DNA of 64,000 nucleotides from Brevibacillus porteri (GTDB lineage Bacteria > Bacillota > Bacilli > Brevibacillales > Brevibacillaceae): contig NZ_PXZO01000022.1 in NCBI RefSeq assembly GCF_003013475.1, positions 1-64,000 of the forward strand, in the 5' to 3' direction. This document shows, piece after piece, positions 53,472 to 61,842 of the stretch. The notes under the pieces are model-generated. The model worked only from the letters and a program-made list of their open reading frames with translations. It searched no databases and was not told the origin of the DNA. Positions within the stretch are counted from its first letter, which is position 1. Each line of letters opens with the position of its first letter. The position numbers were made by a program, and so were the translations under genes.

Positions 53472-54419
53472 TCATTTCCTGATCCGCGGGTCCAGTGCGT
53501 CCTGCAAACCGTCCCCTAGCGCGTTGCACGCGAACATGGTAAGGGAAATCATGAATCCCGGAAAAAACAGCCGCCACCACTGTCCGCTCAGCATAACCGC
53601 CAGCGCGTCGTTGGCCATGGTTCCCCAGCTGGCGGTTGGTGCCTGCACTCCCAGCCCAAGAAAACTGAGAAACGATTCTGCGAAAATCGCATGTGGTATC
53701 GTAAAGGTCAAGTTCACGATGATGACGCCGATCGTATTCGGCAACAGATGTTTCATGATGATTTTGGCATGAGAGGTACCCAGCTTTTCTGCAGCCAGCA
53801 CAAACTCCTGACGCTTGATCTGCATGATTTGTCCTCTGACCAGACGGGCCATGCCGACCCAGCCGGTTAGTGAAAGGGCAATAATGATCGTTGCGAGTCC
53901 AGGCTCCAGAACCACCATCAGCAGGATTACCACCAGGAGATACGGAATGCTGTACAGAATTTCAGCCAATCGCATCAGGATGTTGTCCACACGGTCGCCC
54001 AGGTTGTTCCTCCCTGCCATATAACCGGATATCCCGCCGATGCATACACCGATCACTAGGTCGATAGCAGCTGCCGCCACACCAATAAATAAAGAGATTT
54101 GACCGCCTACCCAGGTACGTGCCCACATGTCCCGACCCAAGTCATCCGTTCCAAACCAGTGCTCGCCCGACAGTGGCAGATTTCCCTTCGTTAATGACTG
54201 TTCATGCGAGCTGTGGGGAACGAGCATCGGCCCGATAATCGAGAGGGTCACCACTGCCAAGAGAAGGAAGAACCCGAGCATTGCCAGCTTGTTACGGAAT
54301 ACTCGCTGCAATACCTCCTGCCAATACCCAAGACTGGGACGTTCCCGAATTTCCTCGGATAGCCGGGTTCGGTCTACTGGTCGAAACAGCGAATCCAGTT
54401 GAGTTGCCTGATTGGCCAT
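53472..54419 (-). CDS. oppC: Oligopeptide ABC permease OppC
   Basis: About 315 residues, six membrane spans. The OppC N-tail (SLGYWQEVLQRVFRNKLAMLGF), the GTDDLGRDMWAR segment and the EAA loop LAAEKLGTSHAKIIMKHLLPN are seen, with GVQAPTASWGTM near the end. The ATG at 54419 has GGAGGGAAG upstream and lies 4 bases after the oppB stop. Confidence 0.92.
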   Translation of the reverse strand: MANQATQLDSLFRPVDRTRLSEEIRERPSLGYWQEVLQRVFRNKLAMLGFFLLLAVVTLSIIGPMLVPHSSHEQSLTKGNLPLSGEHWFGTDDLGRDMWARTWVGGQISLFIGVAAAAIDLVIGVCIGGISGYMAGRNNLGDRVDNILMRLAEILYSIPYLLVVILLMVVLEPGLATIIIALSLTGWVGMARLVRGQIMQIKRQEFVLAAEKLGTSHAKIIMKHLLPNTIGVIIVNLTFTIPHAIFAESFLSFLGLGVQAPTASWGTMANDALAVMLSGQWWRLFFPGFMISLTMFACNALGDGLQDALDPRIRK

Positions 54420-54423
54420 AACG

Positions 54424-55356
54424 CTACTTCCCTCCACTCGTCAATCTGATGCGCGGGTCAATCACCCGATACAGCAGGTCGATGATGTACAAAGTAAAAA
54501 TGAGGACAAAGCTGTAAAATACTGTGGTGCCCAAAATAACAGGGTAATCGCGGTTAAAAATACTTTCCACGAAGTATTTGCCGAGCCCGGGAATGGCAAA
54601 AATCTTTTCCACCACAAAGGTTCCGGTCATCAGGTTGGCAAACAGCGGACCGATAAAGGTAAGAACCGGCAATATGGCATTGCGCATCCCGTGTCTAACG
54701 ACAATGGAAAAGGTGCCAAGCCCTTTCGCCTCCGCTGTGCTTATGTATTCCTGTTGCCAAACCTCAAGCATGCTGGCTCGTACGAAACGAGCGATAATGG
54801 CGAGCGGACCGATAGCGAGCGCAAGCGTTGGAAGAATTGAGTGTTCCCAGCTCCCCCACGCAGCAACGGGAAACAGCTCCCATTTGACCGCCAAGTACTT
54901 GATCAACAGTGGCGCCAGAATAAAACTGGGGACGGAGATCCCGATGATGGCTGCAAACATAGACAAGAAATCCAGCGTTCGATTGTGATAGAGTGCCGCT
55001 ACGATTCCCAGTGTGATTCCACCTGCTAGCGCGACAATAAACGACTGGAATCCCAGAACAGCCGATGCGGGAAATCCTTCTGCAATCAACGTGTTCACAT
55101 CCCTTGTCTTTGACTGGATAGAGGGCCCCAAGTCAAATTGCAGCAATCCTTTCAGATAGAGCAGGTACTGTACCGTGATTGGCTGATCCAGGTTGTACTC
55201 CGCCCGCATGTTCTTTACCACTTCTTCTGGAAGCATTTTGGCGTCAGACGCGAACGGGTCACCCGGAATCAGGTGCATGGTCACAAACGTCACCGTGACA
55301 ATGATCCACAGCGTAACGATCATGAGAAGGCCACGCTTGACCGCATAATGAAGCAA
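54424..55356 (-). CDS. oppB: Oligopeptide ABC permease OppB
   Basis: About 310 residues with six membrane spans. LHYAVKRGLLMIVTLWIIVTVTF at the start, MHLIPGDPFA, the EAA loop YISTAEAKGLGTFSIVVRHG, and EKIFAIPGLGKYFVESI near the end define OppB/DppB. The start is a TTG at 55356, seven bases after AAAGGAGG; the open frame upstream runs into the riboswitch and is not translated. It is the first gene of the operon oppBCDFA. Confidence 0.92.
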   Translation of the reverse strand: MLHYAVKRGLLMIVTLWIIVTVTFVTMHLIPGDPFASDAKMLPEEVVKNMRAEYNLDQPITVQYLLYLKGLLQFDLGPSIQSKTRDVNTLIAEGFPASAVLGFQSFIVALAGGITLGIVAALYHNRTLDFLSMFAAIIGISVPSFILAPLLIKYLAVKWELFPVAAWGSWEHSILPTLALAIGPLAIIARFVRASMLEVWQQEYISTAEAKGLGTFSIVVRHGMRNAILPVLTFIGPLFANLMTGTFVVEKIFAIPGLGKYFVESIFNRDYPVILGTTVFYSFVLIFTLYIIDLLYRVIDPRIRLTSGGK

Positions 55357-55423
55357 GTTGTTTCCTCCTTTACATAACACACAGTAAAAAGATATGAATA
55401 CTAAGGATTGTAAATATAGAAAA

Positions 55424-55572
55424 CCCCTCTCCGAAAAGAAGAGGGGCGATTGCACGGTTCCCACCTTCTCATCTCGCAGAATAACTCCGCAGGAATTAGC
55501 ACCGTAAGGTCAATAAGACCAAGGTTGCCGGGTTTCATCGGGCCAGCCCCTCCACCACTCTCGATAAGAATG
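55424..55572 (-). ncRNA. SAM-I (S-box) riboswitch with terminator
   Basis: On the minus strand the S-box core is plain: CTTATCGAGAGTGGTGGAGG (P1 5' side and start of P2), then GGGCTGGCCCGATGAAACCC and GGCAACC, later GGTGCTAATTCCTGCGGAG (P3), and GAGATGAGAAG closing P1. Behind it is a terminator stem, CCCCTCTT with GGAGAGGGG (55424-55446), followed by TTTTC. High SAM should fold the terminator and switch the operon off. It precedes oppB by about 70 bases, so the Opp genes belong to the methionine/sulfur regulon. Confidence 0.95.
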
Positions 55573-55609
55573 TTCTATGAAATTTAATTTCACTGTAAAA
55601 TTCTTTTTT

Positions 55610-55637
55610 ATCTTATCATTTTACTCGGATATGTCAA
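55610..55637 (-). promoter_or_regulatory. Sigma-A promoter of the riboswitch-opp operon
   Basis: TTGACA (55632-55637) and TAAGAT (55610-55615) on the minus strand with a 16-base spacer. Transcription would start about 55603, some 30 bases ahead of the riboswitch. The stretch 55357-55690 thus holds leader, riboswitch and promoter, and no further gene. Confidence 0.7.
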
Positions 55638-55690
55638 TGCTGTTCAATGACAATTGATTTTTCTTTATAATTTATGGAAAAAGTAAATCT

Positions 55691-56482
55691 TCACACACGT
55701 GTGGATATAAGGATGTCAGCCCAAATCTTAATTGTGGTAGCTAGGATCAACAAGGCAAGAATGGTCTGGAGAATCCGGGTGCCCAAACGTTTGCTGACCT
55801 TCGTACCGAGTGGCGCTGCCATGATGCTGGCGATTACCATGATCACGGATGGCCACAGCAATATGTCCCCCGCCATCCATTTCCCTATCGTCGAACCGAT
55901 GGAAGAGAGAAAAGTGATGGCAAGAGATGAAGCAATCGTAACTCTTGTCGGAATCTTGAGGATGGTCAACATGATGGGAACCAAAATAAAAGCGCCAGCT
56001 GCCCCGACAATTCCGGAGGCGCCTCCGACAATCAAAGCGGATAATACGGCTGTTGGTTTATGAAAGATAACCTCGGTCTGTTCACGTCCGTCCATCCGCT
56101 TTTTTGGCAGAAACATCAAGATTACAGCAATGGTGGCCAAGATGGCGTAAACGATATTGATAGCATCTGCCGAAAGAAATTTTCCTCCATACCCTCCAAG
56201 TAAGCTCCCGACAATAATGGCACTTCCCATATACACAACGAGCTGGTAATGAATAAGCTTATCTTTGCGCAGAGTCCAAACAGCAGCTAGGGTGGCAAAA
56301 AATACTTGGACTGCACTTATTCCGGATACTTCGTGAGCTGTGTAAGCAACGAATCCAAGGGCGGGCGGAATGTACAGAAGCATCGGATACTTGATGATGG
56401 AGCCCCCGATTCCGACGAGACCAGAGATAAATGATCCCGCGAAACCGATAACAAACAGTGTGATCACAAGGTCGATAGTCAT
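55691..56482 (-). CDS. TauE/SafE-family sulfite/sulfur anion exporter
   Basis: About 263 residues with eight predicted membrane spans. N-terminal FVIGFAGSFISGLVGIGGSIIKYPMLLYIP and the second half-repeat ALIVGGASGIVGAAGAFILVPIMLTIL are the two TauE/SafE repeats. Family members move sulfite, thiosulfate or organosulfonates. As the last gene after the sulfide oxidation genes it likely exports sulfite or a related product, as tauE does in the Staphylococcus cst operon. Confidence 0.87.
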   Translation of the reverse strand: MTIDLVITLFVIGFAGSFISGLVGIGGSIIKYPMLLYIPPALGFVAYTAHEVSGISAVQVFFATLAAVWTLRKDKLIHYQLVVYMGSAIIVGSLLGGYGGKFLSADAINIVYAILATIAVILMFLPKKRMDGREQTEVIFHKPTAVLSALIVGGASGIVGAAGAFILVPIMLTILKIPTRVTIASSLAITFLSSIGSTIGKWMAGDILLWPSVIMVIASIMAAPLGTKVSKRLGTRILQTILALLILATTIKIWADILISTRV

Positions 56483-56513
56483 ACGCTCACCCTTTGCAAT
56501 ACCTCGCTTCGTT

Positions 56514-57932
56514 TTATCCTCGTTCTACGATTGCTAAGCCGTCTAGTTGCCATTTCAAGATTCCGCCGCTCAAATTCATGACATCCTTGAATCCGTTTGC
56601 TTTTAGAATGCTTGCGCCAATAGCGGATCGGGCACCGGAACGGCACTGTACGAGAAGCGGCTTATCGAGAGGAATCTCATCCAGCCGCTTGGCGAGCGTA
56701 CCGAGCATGATGTGCTGTGCATCCGGAATGTGTCCTTCCTTCCACTCAGCCAGATTCCGTACATCTACTACGTGTACTTCTCCCTTTTCCACCCGTTCTG
56801 CAATCTCCAAAGGTGTTACCTCTGCGATTGTCTCGAGCGAAGACATTTCCATTTCCATTAACTTGCCACTGTCGATAAAGCCTGTGACATAATCAATCCC
56901 TACGGAATGCAAGGCTTGCAAAATCCCGTCCCTATCATCTGGGGTGGCCAGGATGTGAACCGGGCGATCGTAATCGACAATCCAGCCCGCCCAGTTGGCA
57001 AATGACTTGTTAAAAGGAATGTGAAGTGTTCCCGCCAGATGCCCCTTCGCAAATTTCTGAAAAGGACGCGTATCAATAATCTGTCCGTTTTCCAGCGATT
57101 CCTTTACCTGTTCAAACGAGTTGAACTCTTGAACAACAGGGAGTTCCTTAAGCAAGGCAGGGCCTTCCTTATTCACGCGTTTCATCACTGCAAAATACGT
57201 TGGTGGCTCTGGTTGTCCATCCAGGAGTACCTTGACGAATTCCTCTTCACTGGCGTGTGACAGCGCCCAGTTGAACAGCTTTTCATAACCAACGGTAGAA
57301 GACGGCACGGCCCCCAGTGCTTTGCCGCAAGCACTTCCTGCGCCATGAGCTGGCCATACCTGCATATAATCCGGCAGTTGCTTGAATTTTTGGAGGGACT
57401 GGAACATGGCTCTTGCACCTGACTCGGACGTACCCTCCATTCCCGCTGCTTTTTCGAGCAAGTCCGGTCTTCCGATATCGCCGACAAAGACGAAATCTCC
57501 CGTGAAGATTCCGATTGGGCGATCTGCATTCCCCCCGAGGTCTGTCAAAAGGAAGGAGATACTTTCGGGTGTATGGCCAGGGGTATGCATGACTTCAAAT
57601 AGCAAGTTCCCGATAAAAAAGCGATCCCCATCGTGTACAAGTTGATGATTCAAACCATCCAAGTATTGATACTTCCAATCTTCATCGCCCTCATTGGATA
57701 AAAACAGCTTCGCCTGATAAGCTGCGCCCAGTTCCCTGGCACCAGAAACAAAATCAGCGTGAATGTGGGTTTCGGTGGCCGCTACAATGGAAACCCCCTC
57801 TGCTTTGGCGACTTGAAAATAAGGAGCCAGATTGCGGGCGGGATCGATCACAATCGCCTCTCCAGTTTTTTGGCAGCCGATCAGATAAGATGCATGGGCC
57901 AGTTTTTCATCATAAAAGTAACGTAACAACAT
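56514..57932 (-). CDS. cstB: CstB-like persulfide dioxygenase-rhodanese fusion
   Basis: About 472 residues. Metallo-beta-lactamase (ETHE1-like) domain to about residue 240: THIHADFVSG (His56, His58, Asp60) and TPGHTPES. A first rhodanese domain (about 265-360) has no catalytic Cys (VHILATPDDRDG), and a second (about 375-470) has Cys430 in VQCRSGARSA. This MBL-pseudorhodanese-rhodanese order is that of Staphylococcus CstB, which oxidises low-molecular-weight persulfides to thiosulfate. Cytosolic. Sits in the same run as sqr. Confidence 0.9.
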   Translation of the reverse strand: MLLRYFYDEKLAHASYLIGCQKTGEAIVIDPARNLAPYFQVAKAEGVSIVAATETHIHADFVSGARELGAAYQAKLFLSNEGDEDWKYQYLDGLNHQLVHDGDRFFIGNLLFEVMHTPGHTPESISFLLTDLGGNADRPIGIFTGDFVFVGDIGRPDLLEKAAGMEGTSESGARAMFQSLQKFKQLPDYMQVWPAHGAGSACGKALGAVPSSTVGYEKLFNWALSHASEEEFVKVLLDGQPEPPTYFAVMKRVNKEGPALLKELPVVQEFNSFEQVKESLENGQIIDTRPFQKFAKGHLAGTLHIPFNKSFANWAGWIVDYDRPVHILATPDDRDGILQALHSVGIDYVTGFIDSGKLMEMEMSSLETIAEVTPLEIAERVEKGEVHVVDVRNLAEWKEGHIPDAQHIMLGTLAKRLDEIPLDKPLLVQCRSGARSAIGASILKANGFKDVMNLSGGILKWQLDGLAIVERG

Positions 57933-57958
57933 CGTGCATTCCTCCTTTTACACCTCTA

Positions 57959-58534
57959 TTATTTGTTTGATTTTTCCGCGAGTACTTCGAGCAGCGATTG
58001 GGTAAAGCGAAGTGTCTTTTGGACGGTGGGATCCTTCATGAGCTTGTAAAGAGTGAACACGGAAACGGGTTCGCTATTATGTTCGGCTCTTCCTTTTGCT
58101 TCTTGGAAGACAGCCATTCCATGCTCCACTTTCGCGGACACAGGAGCCATGTACGTTTTCATACCGTTGAGCAAGTATTGCTGCGATTGCTTATCCTTTC
58201 CGAGACTTTCCAAAAAATCAGCAGCTTGTTCGAGAACGCTGACATACTTAACGAGCTTTGGCATCTTATCAAGCAAAGTAAACAGGGCGTCTATCGATTC
58301 TTTTTCCACAAAGAAACGGGACAGTTGACCATCTACTCGCTCGAACAAATACCGTAGTGATTCCTGATCGCGCAAGATCGATGTGGCTACTTCAAGTCCC
58401 TCTTCGGCTGCCAGGATCGTATCTTTTATCTTCGGGAGCTTTCGGATCAATATAGTGATCGCTTCCTGAACTTCTGGATCAGATAAATCCTCTAAAAACA
58501 TGTCAGAGCTTCTCTGTTCCTTCCTGTCATTCAA
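57959..58534 (-). CDS. DUF1641-family protein linked to sqr
   Basis: About 191 residues, soluble and helical. The DUF1641 C-terminal motif PVSVFTLYKLMKDPTVQKTLRF is clear. Members sit next to sulfide:quinone reductases or formate dehydrogenases in many Firmicutes; function unknown, perhaps a partner that docks the enzyme to the membrane. The start is a TTG at 58534, nine bases after GGGGGAG. It is 34 bases after sqr and 26 before the cstB-like gene. Confidence 0.88.
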   Translation of the reverse strand: MNDRKEQRSSDMFLEDLSDPEVQEAITILIRKLPKIKDTILAAEEGLEVATSILRDQESLRYLFERVDGQLSRFFVEKESIDALFTLLDKMPKLVKYVSVLEQAADFLESLGKDKQSQQYLLNGMKTYMAPVSAKVEHGMAVFQEAKGRAEHNSEPVSVFTLYKLMKDPTVQKTLRFTQSLLEVLAEKSNK

Positions 58535-58568
58535 AATGTTGCTCTCCCCCTCTCTTTCAAAGACTGCC

Positions 58569-59768
58569 TTACATCAATCCTTTTAGCATGCCATTCCAAT
58601 AAAGGATGGGAAGCAGCTCTCTTTTCATCAGGTACATACTGAATCTCTCTTCAGATTGGTCAAAAGGAAAGGTTTCACACGGCATTAGGTTGTAATCAAA
58701 TTCAGCCAGCACCAGTTTGTTGTACCCCGTAACGAGTGGGCAGGATGTATACCCGTCGTACTTGGCAGTCAATGGATTACCATTGATCAGTGCGAGCAGG
58801 TTTTTCTCGACGACTGGCGCCTGTTTGCGAATAGCAGCTCCGGTTTTAGACGTGGGAAGATTCGCGCAATCGCCTATGCCGAAAATAGTAGGGAATCTTT
58901 TGTGCGCAAGCGTAAATGGATCGACATCGACCCAGCCTCCTGCGTCTGCCAATGCGCTGTTTGCAATGAAATCAGGTGCTTTCATGGGAGGGGTCACATG
59001 AAGCATGTCATACTTCCATACGTGCTGCTCTTTGGTGTCCAGATTCTCAAATACGGCTTCTTTGGTATCCGCCCGCACTTCCATTAGGTTATGCTTGTAT
59101 CTGGTTTCGATGTTCTTGCGACGAATGACGTCATTGAGGGTATTTGCATACGTGGGAACGTCAAAAATACTTCCCTTCGCCGATGCAAAAACGATCTCTG
59201 ACTGGTTGCGAACATGTAACTTGCGAAAGTAATCATCGGCCAGATACATGATTTTCTGAGGGGCTCCGCCGCACTTTACGGGTGAGTTCGGGTGCGTAAA
59301 AATGGCAGTGCCGCCTTTAAAACTCCGGATAGCTTCCCATGTACTTTCTACTGTTTGGTAAGCGTAGTTGCTGCAAACACCATTCTTGCCTACGGCATCT
59401 TTCAGGCCCTTTACCCCCTCCCAATCTATTTGCAGACCAGCAGCTACAACGAGATAGTCATAGGAGAGGATGGTTCCCTGTTTCGTATGAAGCGTGTGTT
59501 GTTCCGGTTGAAACATGGTGACCGCATCGCAAATCCAGTCGACGCCTGCGGGAATCAGAGAGGAAAGTTCACGCTCGGATTCCTCCTTTTTCGCGGCACC
59601 CCCTCCGACTAATGTCCACAATGGCTGATAATAATGCTTGGACGCGGGGTCGATGATGGCGACTTGTCCCTTGAGCCGTTTGGAAGCTCGGACCATACGA
59701 GCAGCAACAGAGATACCGGCTGAGCCTGCTCCCACGATGACAACCGCATAATGAACTTGTTTTGCCAT
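58569..59768 (-). CDS. sqr: Sulfide:quinone oxidoreductase (type II-like)
   Basis: About 399 residues, membrane-associated flavoprotein. FAD motif VVIVGAGSAGISVA near the start; redox cysteines Cys132 in KNGVCSNY and Cys166 in VKCGGAP, and GIGDCANLPTSKTGAA as second FAD contact. It oxidises sulfide to persulfide/polysulfide and passes electrons to the quinone pool. The ATG at 59768 has AAGGAGG before it. It is the first gene of the operon and is preceded by a TAGGGG-type palindrome. Confidence 0.92.
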   Translation of the reverse strand: MAKQVHYAVVIVGAGSAGISVAARMVRASKRLKGQVAIIDPASKHYYQPLWTLVGGGAAKKEESERELSSLIPAGVDWICDAVTMFQPEQHTLHTKQGTILSYDYLVVAAGLQIDWEGVKGLKDAVGKNGVCSNYAYQTVESTWEAIRSFKGGTAIFTHPNSPVKCGGAPQKIMYLADDYFRKLHVRNQSEIVFASAKGSIFDVPTYANTLNDVIRRKNIETRYKHNLMEVRADTKEAVFENLDTKEQHVWKYDMLHVTPPMKAPDFIANSALADAGGWVDVDPFTLAHKRFPTIFGIGDCANLPTSKTGAAIRKQAPVVEKNLLALINGNPLTAKYDGYTSCPLVTGYNKLVLAEFDYNLMPCETFPFDQSEERFSMYLMKRELLPILYWNGMLKGLM

Positions 59769-59867
59769 AGTTCCTCCTTCGACGACGATATCGTTTTCAA
59801 TCGTACGATGATGGTTCATGAGGTGTAGTCTCTCTATTCAGTTTATTCCTCTGTCATTTTTTCCATA

Positions 59868-59883
59868 TAGGGGAAGTCCCCTA
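59868..59883. promoter_or_regulatory. TAGGGG-N4-CCCCTA palindrome upstream of sqr
   Basis: Perfect dyad TAGGGGAAGTCCCCTA (59868-59883), 100 bases before the sqr start. NarL/NreC-type response regulators bind dyads of the TAGGG-N4-CCCTA kind. A closely related sequence precedes the sensor kinase gene. Likely operator of the response regulator encoded next to it. Confidence 0.65.
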
Positions 59884-59900
59884 CTTTTTGATCTATGCGA

Positions 59901-60545
59901 TCAAAATGCCAGATCGAGATATCTATTTTTTATGGCGTATTGGATCAATTGATGCTTGGAATCCAGTCCTAGTTTCTGCATGATATTCGTTTTGTGGTTC
60001 TCCACAGTTTTGACACTGATTAACAGCTTGTCTGCCATTTCCTTATTGGTATAGCCAAGCACAATGAGTCTGACAAGCTCCTTTTCACGTAGCGTTAAAA
60101 CAGAAGGCATCGTCTTAGCATCCGATTTCAGCCATAGATGGATGATCTCTTGCGATACGGAAGTCTTGTAAAAGCGCTTTCCTTTGTAGACCTCCACAAT
60201 GGCTTGAAACAGCAGCTCACCATGGCTGTTTTTTAAAATGTACCCATGGGCTCCTACGGTAATAGCCTTCTGGACAAAAATCTCCTCGTCATGCATGGTC
60301 AATATGACGATTTTCACGAAAGGATTCGACTTGCGAATCTCATTGCTCGCTGAAAACCCATCCAGCCCATTCGGCAATGACAAATCCATCAGTACCACAT
60401 CGGGTTCCAACTGATTGGCTTTAAGGATGGCATCGTTCCCTGTATGACTCTCTCCGACAATTTTAATTTGAGAGTAACTTTCGAGAAGCACACGCAATCC
60501 CTTCCGAATCATCGTGTGATCATCAACCAAAAGCACTCGTATCAC
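59901..60545 (-). CDS. NarL/NreC-like response regulator
   Basis: About 214 residues. Receiver domain with Asp8-Asp9 and the phospho-acceptor Asp54 in VVLMDLSLPNG, Lys in LKNSHG; LuxR-type HTH at the end: LTLREKELVRLIVLGYTNKEMADKLLISVKTVENHKTNIMQKLG. It overlaps the kinase gene by 23 bases. It should bind DNA when phosphorylated and very likely controls the sqr operon that follows. Confidence 0.93.
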   Translation of the reverse strand: MIRVLLVDDHTMIRKGLRVLLESYSQIKIVGESHTGNDAILKANQLEPDVVLMDLSLPNGLDGFSASNEIRKSNPFVKIVILTMHDEEIFVQKAITVGAHGYILKNSHGELLFQAIVEVYKGKRFYKTSVSQEIIHLWLKSDAKTMPSVLTLREKELVRLIVLGYTNKEMADKLLISVKTVENHKTNIMQKLGLDSKHQLIQYAIKNRYLDLAF

Positions 60546-61617
60546 TCTGCTCTCCCTCCTTCCCCACTACCGTTACCTTGATCGATGTACCTTCGTGGAG
60601 CACGGAGTGAATCTGAAGAGTCCCCTCCATGTGATCCACTCGTTCTTCCATATGTTTGAGACCCAGACCAACCTGAACCTGATCGCGAACAAATCCGATT
60701 CCGTTGTCCTGAATGAGTAAAGTCAGTAGGTCGTCTTCCTTGTACAAGATGACTTCAATGAGTGTCGCCTTCGCGTATTTCAGTGCATTATGTAAGGCTT
60801 CTTGGATCACACGGTACAAATTAATTTCCAAGATTGGCTGAAAATGATCGCTAACATTGCTGTAGGAAAAGGTAATGGAAACATCCTGATGTGTTTTGTT
60901 CAAGCTAGAAACAAGATGCCGTACGGTAGGAATCAGCCCCAATTGATCGAGACTATGTGGACGCAGCTGTAGAGAATAGAGCTTGACGTCTTGTATCGCT
61001 TTTTCCAGCTCATTCACGATCTCTTGCATGAATTCCCGGAAATGCCCTTCCTTGTTGAGGCGCGCTTGAATCGCCTGAATGCCTACCGAAACGGAATACA
61101 AGGATTGTCCTACGCCGTCGTGCAGCTCCTGGGCCAAGCGCTTATGTTCGTTTTCCTGGGCTTCTAGCGTTTTTTGCAGCACCTGCTTGGAGATTCTGAC
61201 CTCCTCTTCTTTTTTCTTGACCGTCATATCTTTCAAGACTAAAAGGACATCCTGCATGTTATGTTCACCATTTTCATAGATGACCGCCGTGCTCATCTCC
61301 ATGTCGACGTACCGCCCTTCATACGTGGGCATCGCAGAAAGAAAATAGGGAACCTCCCGTTTGGCGAGCAAATAACATCGTTCTTCTCCCGGTTCCAGCT
61401 CTCTGTTTTGGCAGTAGGAGCAGAATGGCACCTTTTCTCCTCGTTTCCAACCGGTCATTTTCTCTGCGGATGGATTCATCACCATAATTTTTCGTTCCTG
61501 ATCCATGAGAATGATCCCGTCCTGCAAGTGGTCGAAGATTTGCTTCAGATAACCGTTATCCATCGCCTTACCTTCATCGCGATAGCGTTCAAAAAAAGTG
61601 GGACATTGATCCATCAT
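60523..61617 (-). CDS. NreB-like PAS sensor histidine kinase with Cys motif
   Basis: About 364 residues, no membrane helix, so cytosolic. PAS domain (about 25-130) with three cysteines, Cys66, Cys69 and Cys81, in the pattern C-x2-C-x11-C; NreB carries C-x2-C-x11-C-x2-C that binds a 4Fe-4S oxygen-sensing cluster, and the fourth position here is Leu. HisKA_3 dimer domain with His166 in AQELHDGVGQS and a HATPase with EALHNALKYAKAT, DNGIGF and GLGLKHMEERV. Probably senses oxygen, NO or sulfur species by the Cys set. GGAGG is seen just upstream. Confidence 0.92.
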   Translation of the reverse strand: MMDQCPTFFERYRDEGKAMDNGYLKQIFDHLQDGIILMDQERKIMVMNPSAEKMTGWKRGEKVPFCSYCQNRELEPGEERCYLLAKREVPYFLSAMPTYEGRYVDMEMSTAVIYENGEHNMQDVLLVLKDMTVKKKEEEVRISKQVLQKTLEAQENEHKRLAQELHDGVGQSLYSVSVGIQAIQARLNKEGHFREFMQEIVNELEKAIQDVKLYSLQLRPHSLDQLGLIPTVRHLVSSLNKTHQDVSITFSYSNVSDHFQPILEINLYRVIQEALHNALKYAKATLIEVILYKEDDLLTLLIQDNGIGFVRDQVQVGLGLKHMEERVDHMEGTLQIHSVLHEGTSIKVTVVGKEGEQSDTSAFG

Positions 61618-61683
61618 AGGTCCTCCATACTTATCGTATTTCTTCTATAATCCAATCGTAAGAGACGGGGAGCACCTTTCAAA

Positions 61684-61699
61684 TAGGTACCTTCCCCTA
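61684..61699. promoter_or_regulatory. TAGGGG-type site upstream of the kinase gene
   Basis: On the minus strand TAGGGGAAGGTACCTA (61684-61699), about 70 bases before the kinase start. Nine of its first nine bases match TAGGGGAAG of the sqr site, and the right half is degenerate (TACCTA for CCCCTA). Suggests autoregulation by the same response regulator. Confidence 0.55.
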
Positions 61700-61783
61700 T
61701 CTTATGCAACGCTACATGATGACCAAATTGATACTGCATTTTAATTGGAAGACAATCCGAGCTGCAGATGAAATAACAAAAAA

Positions 61784-61813
61784 ACGTTACTGACACCAGC
61801 ATGTCAGTAACGT
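61784..61813 (-). terminator. Rho-independent terminator of the cnt-like operon
   Basis: Perfect 11-bp arms ACGTTACTGAC (61784-61794) and GTCAGTAACGT (61803-61813) with an 8-base loop, and TTTTTTTG on the minus strand. It is 30 bases after the stop of the MFS gene. Confidence 0.85.
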
Positions 61814-61842
61814 CTTAACATTTTCCTAGAAAATCGTATCTC

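Noticed and set aside
53140-53772. Plus-strand frame of about 210 codons
   Set aside because: Antisense to oppD and oppC; no domain.
55357-55464. Longer OppB start, 36 codons upstream
   Set aside because: It would translate the riboswitch terminator; the TTG at 55356 behind AAAGGAGG fits the OppB N-terminus.
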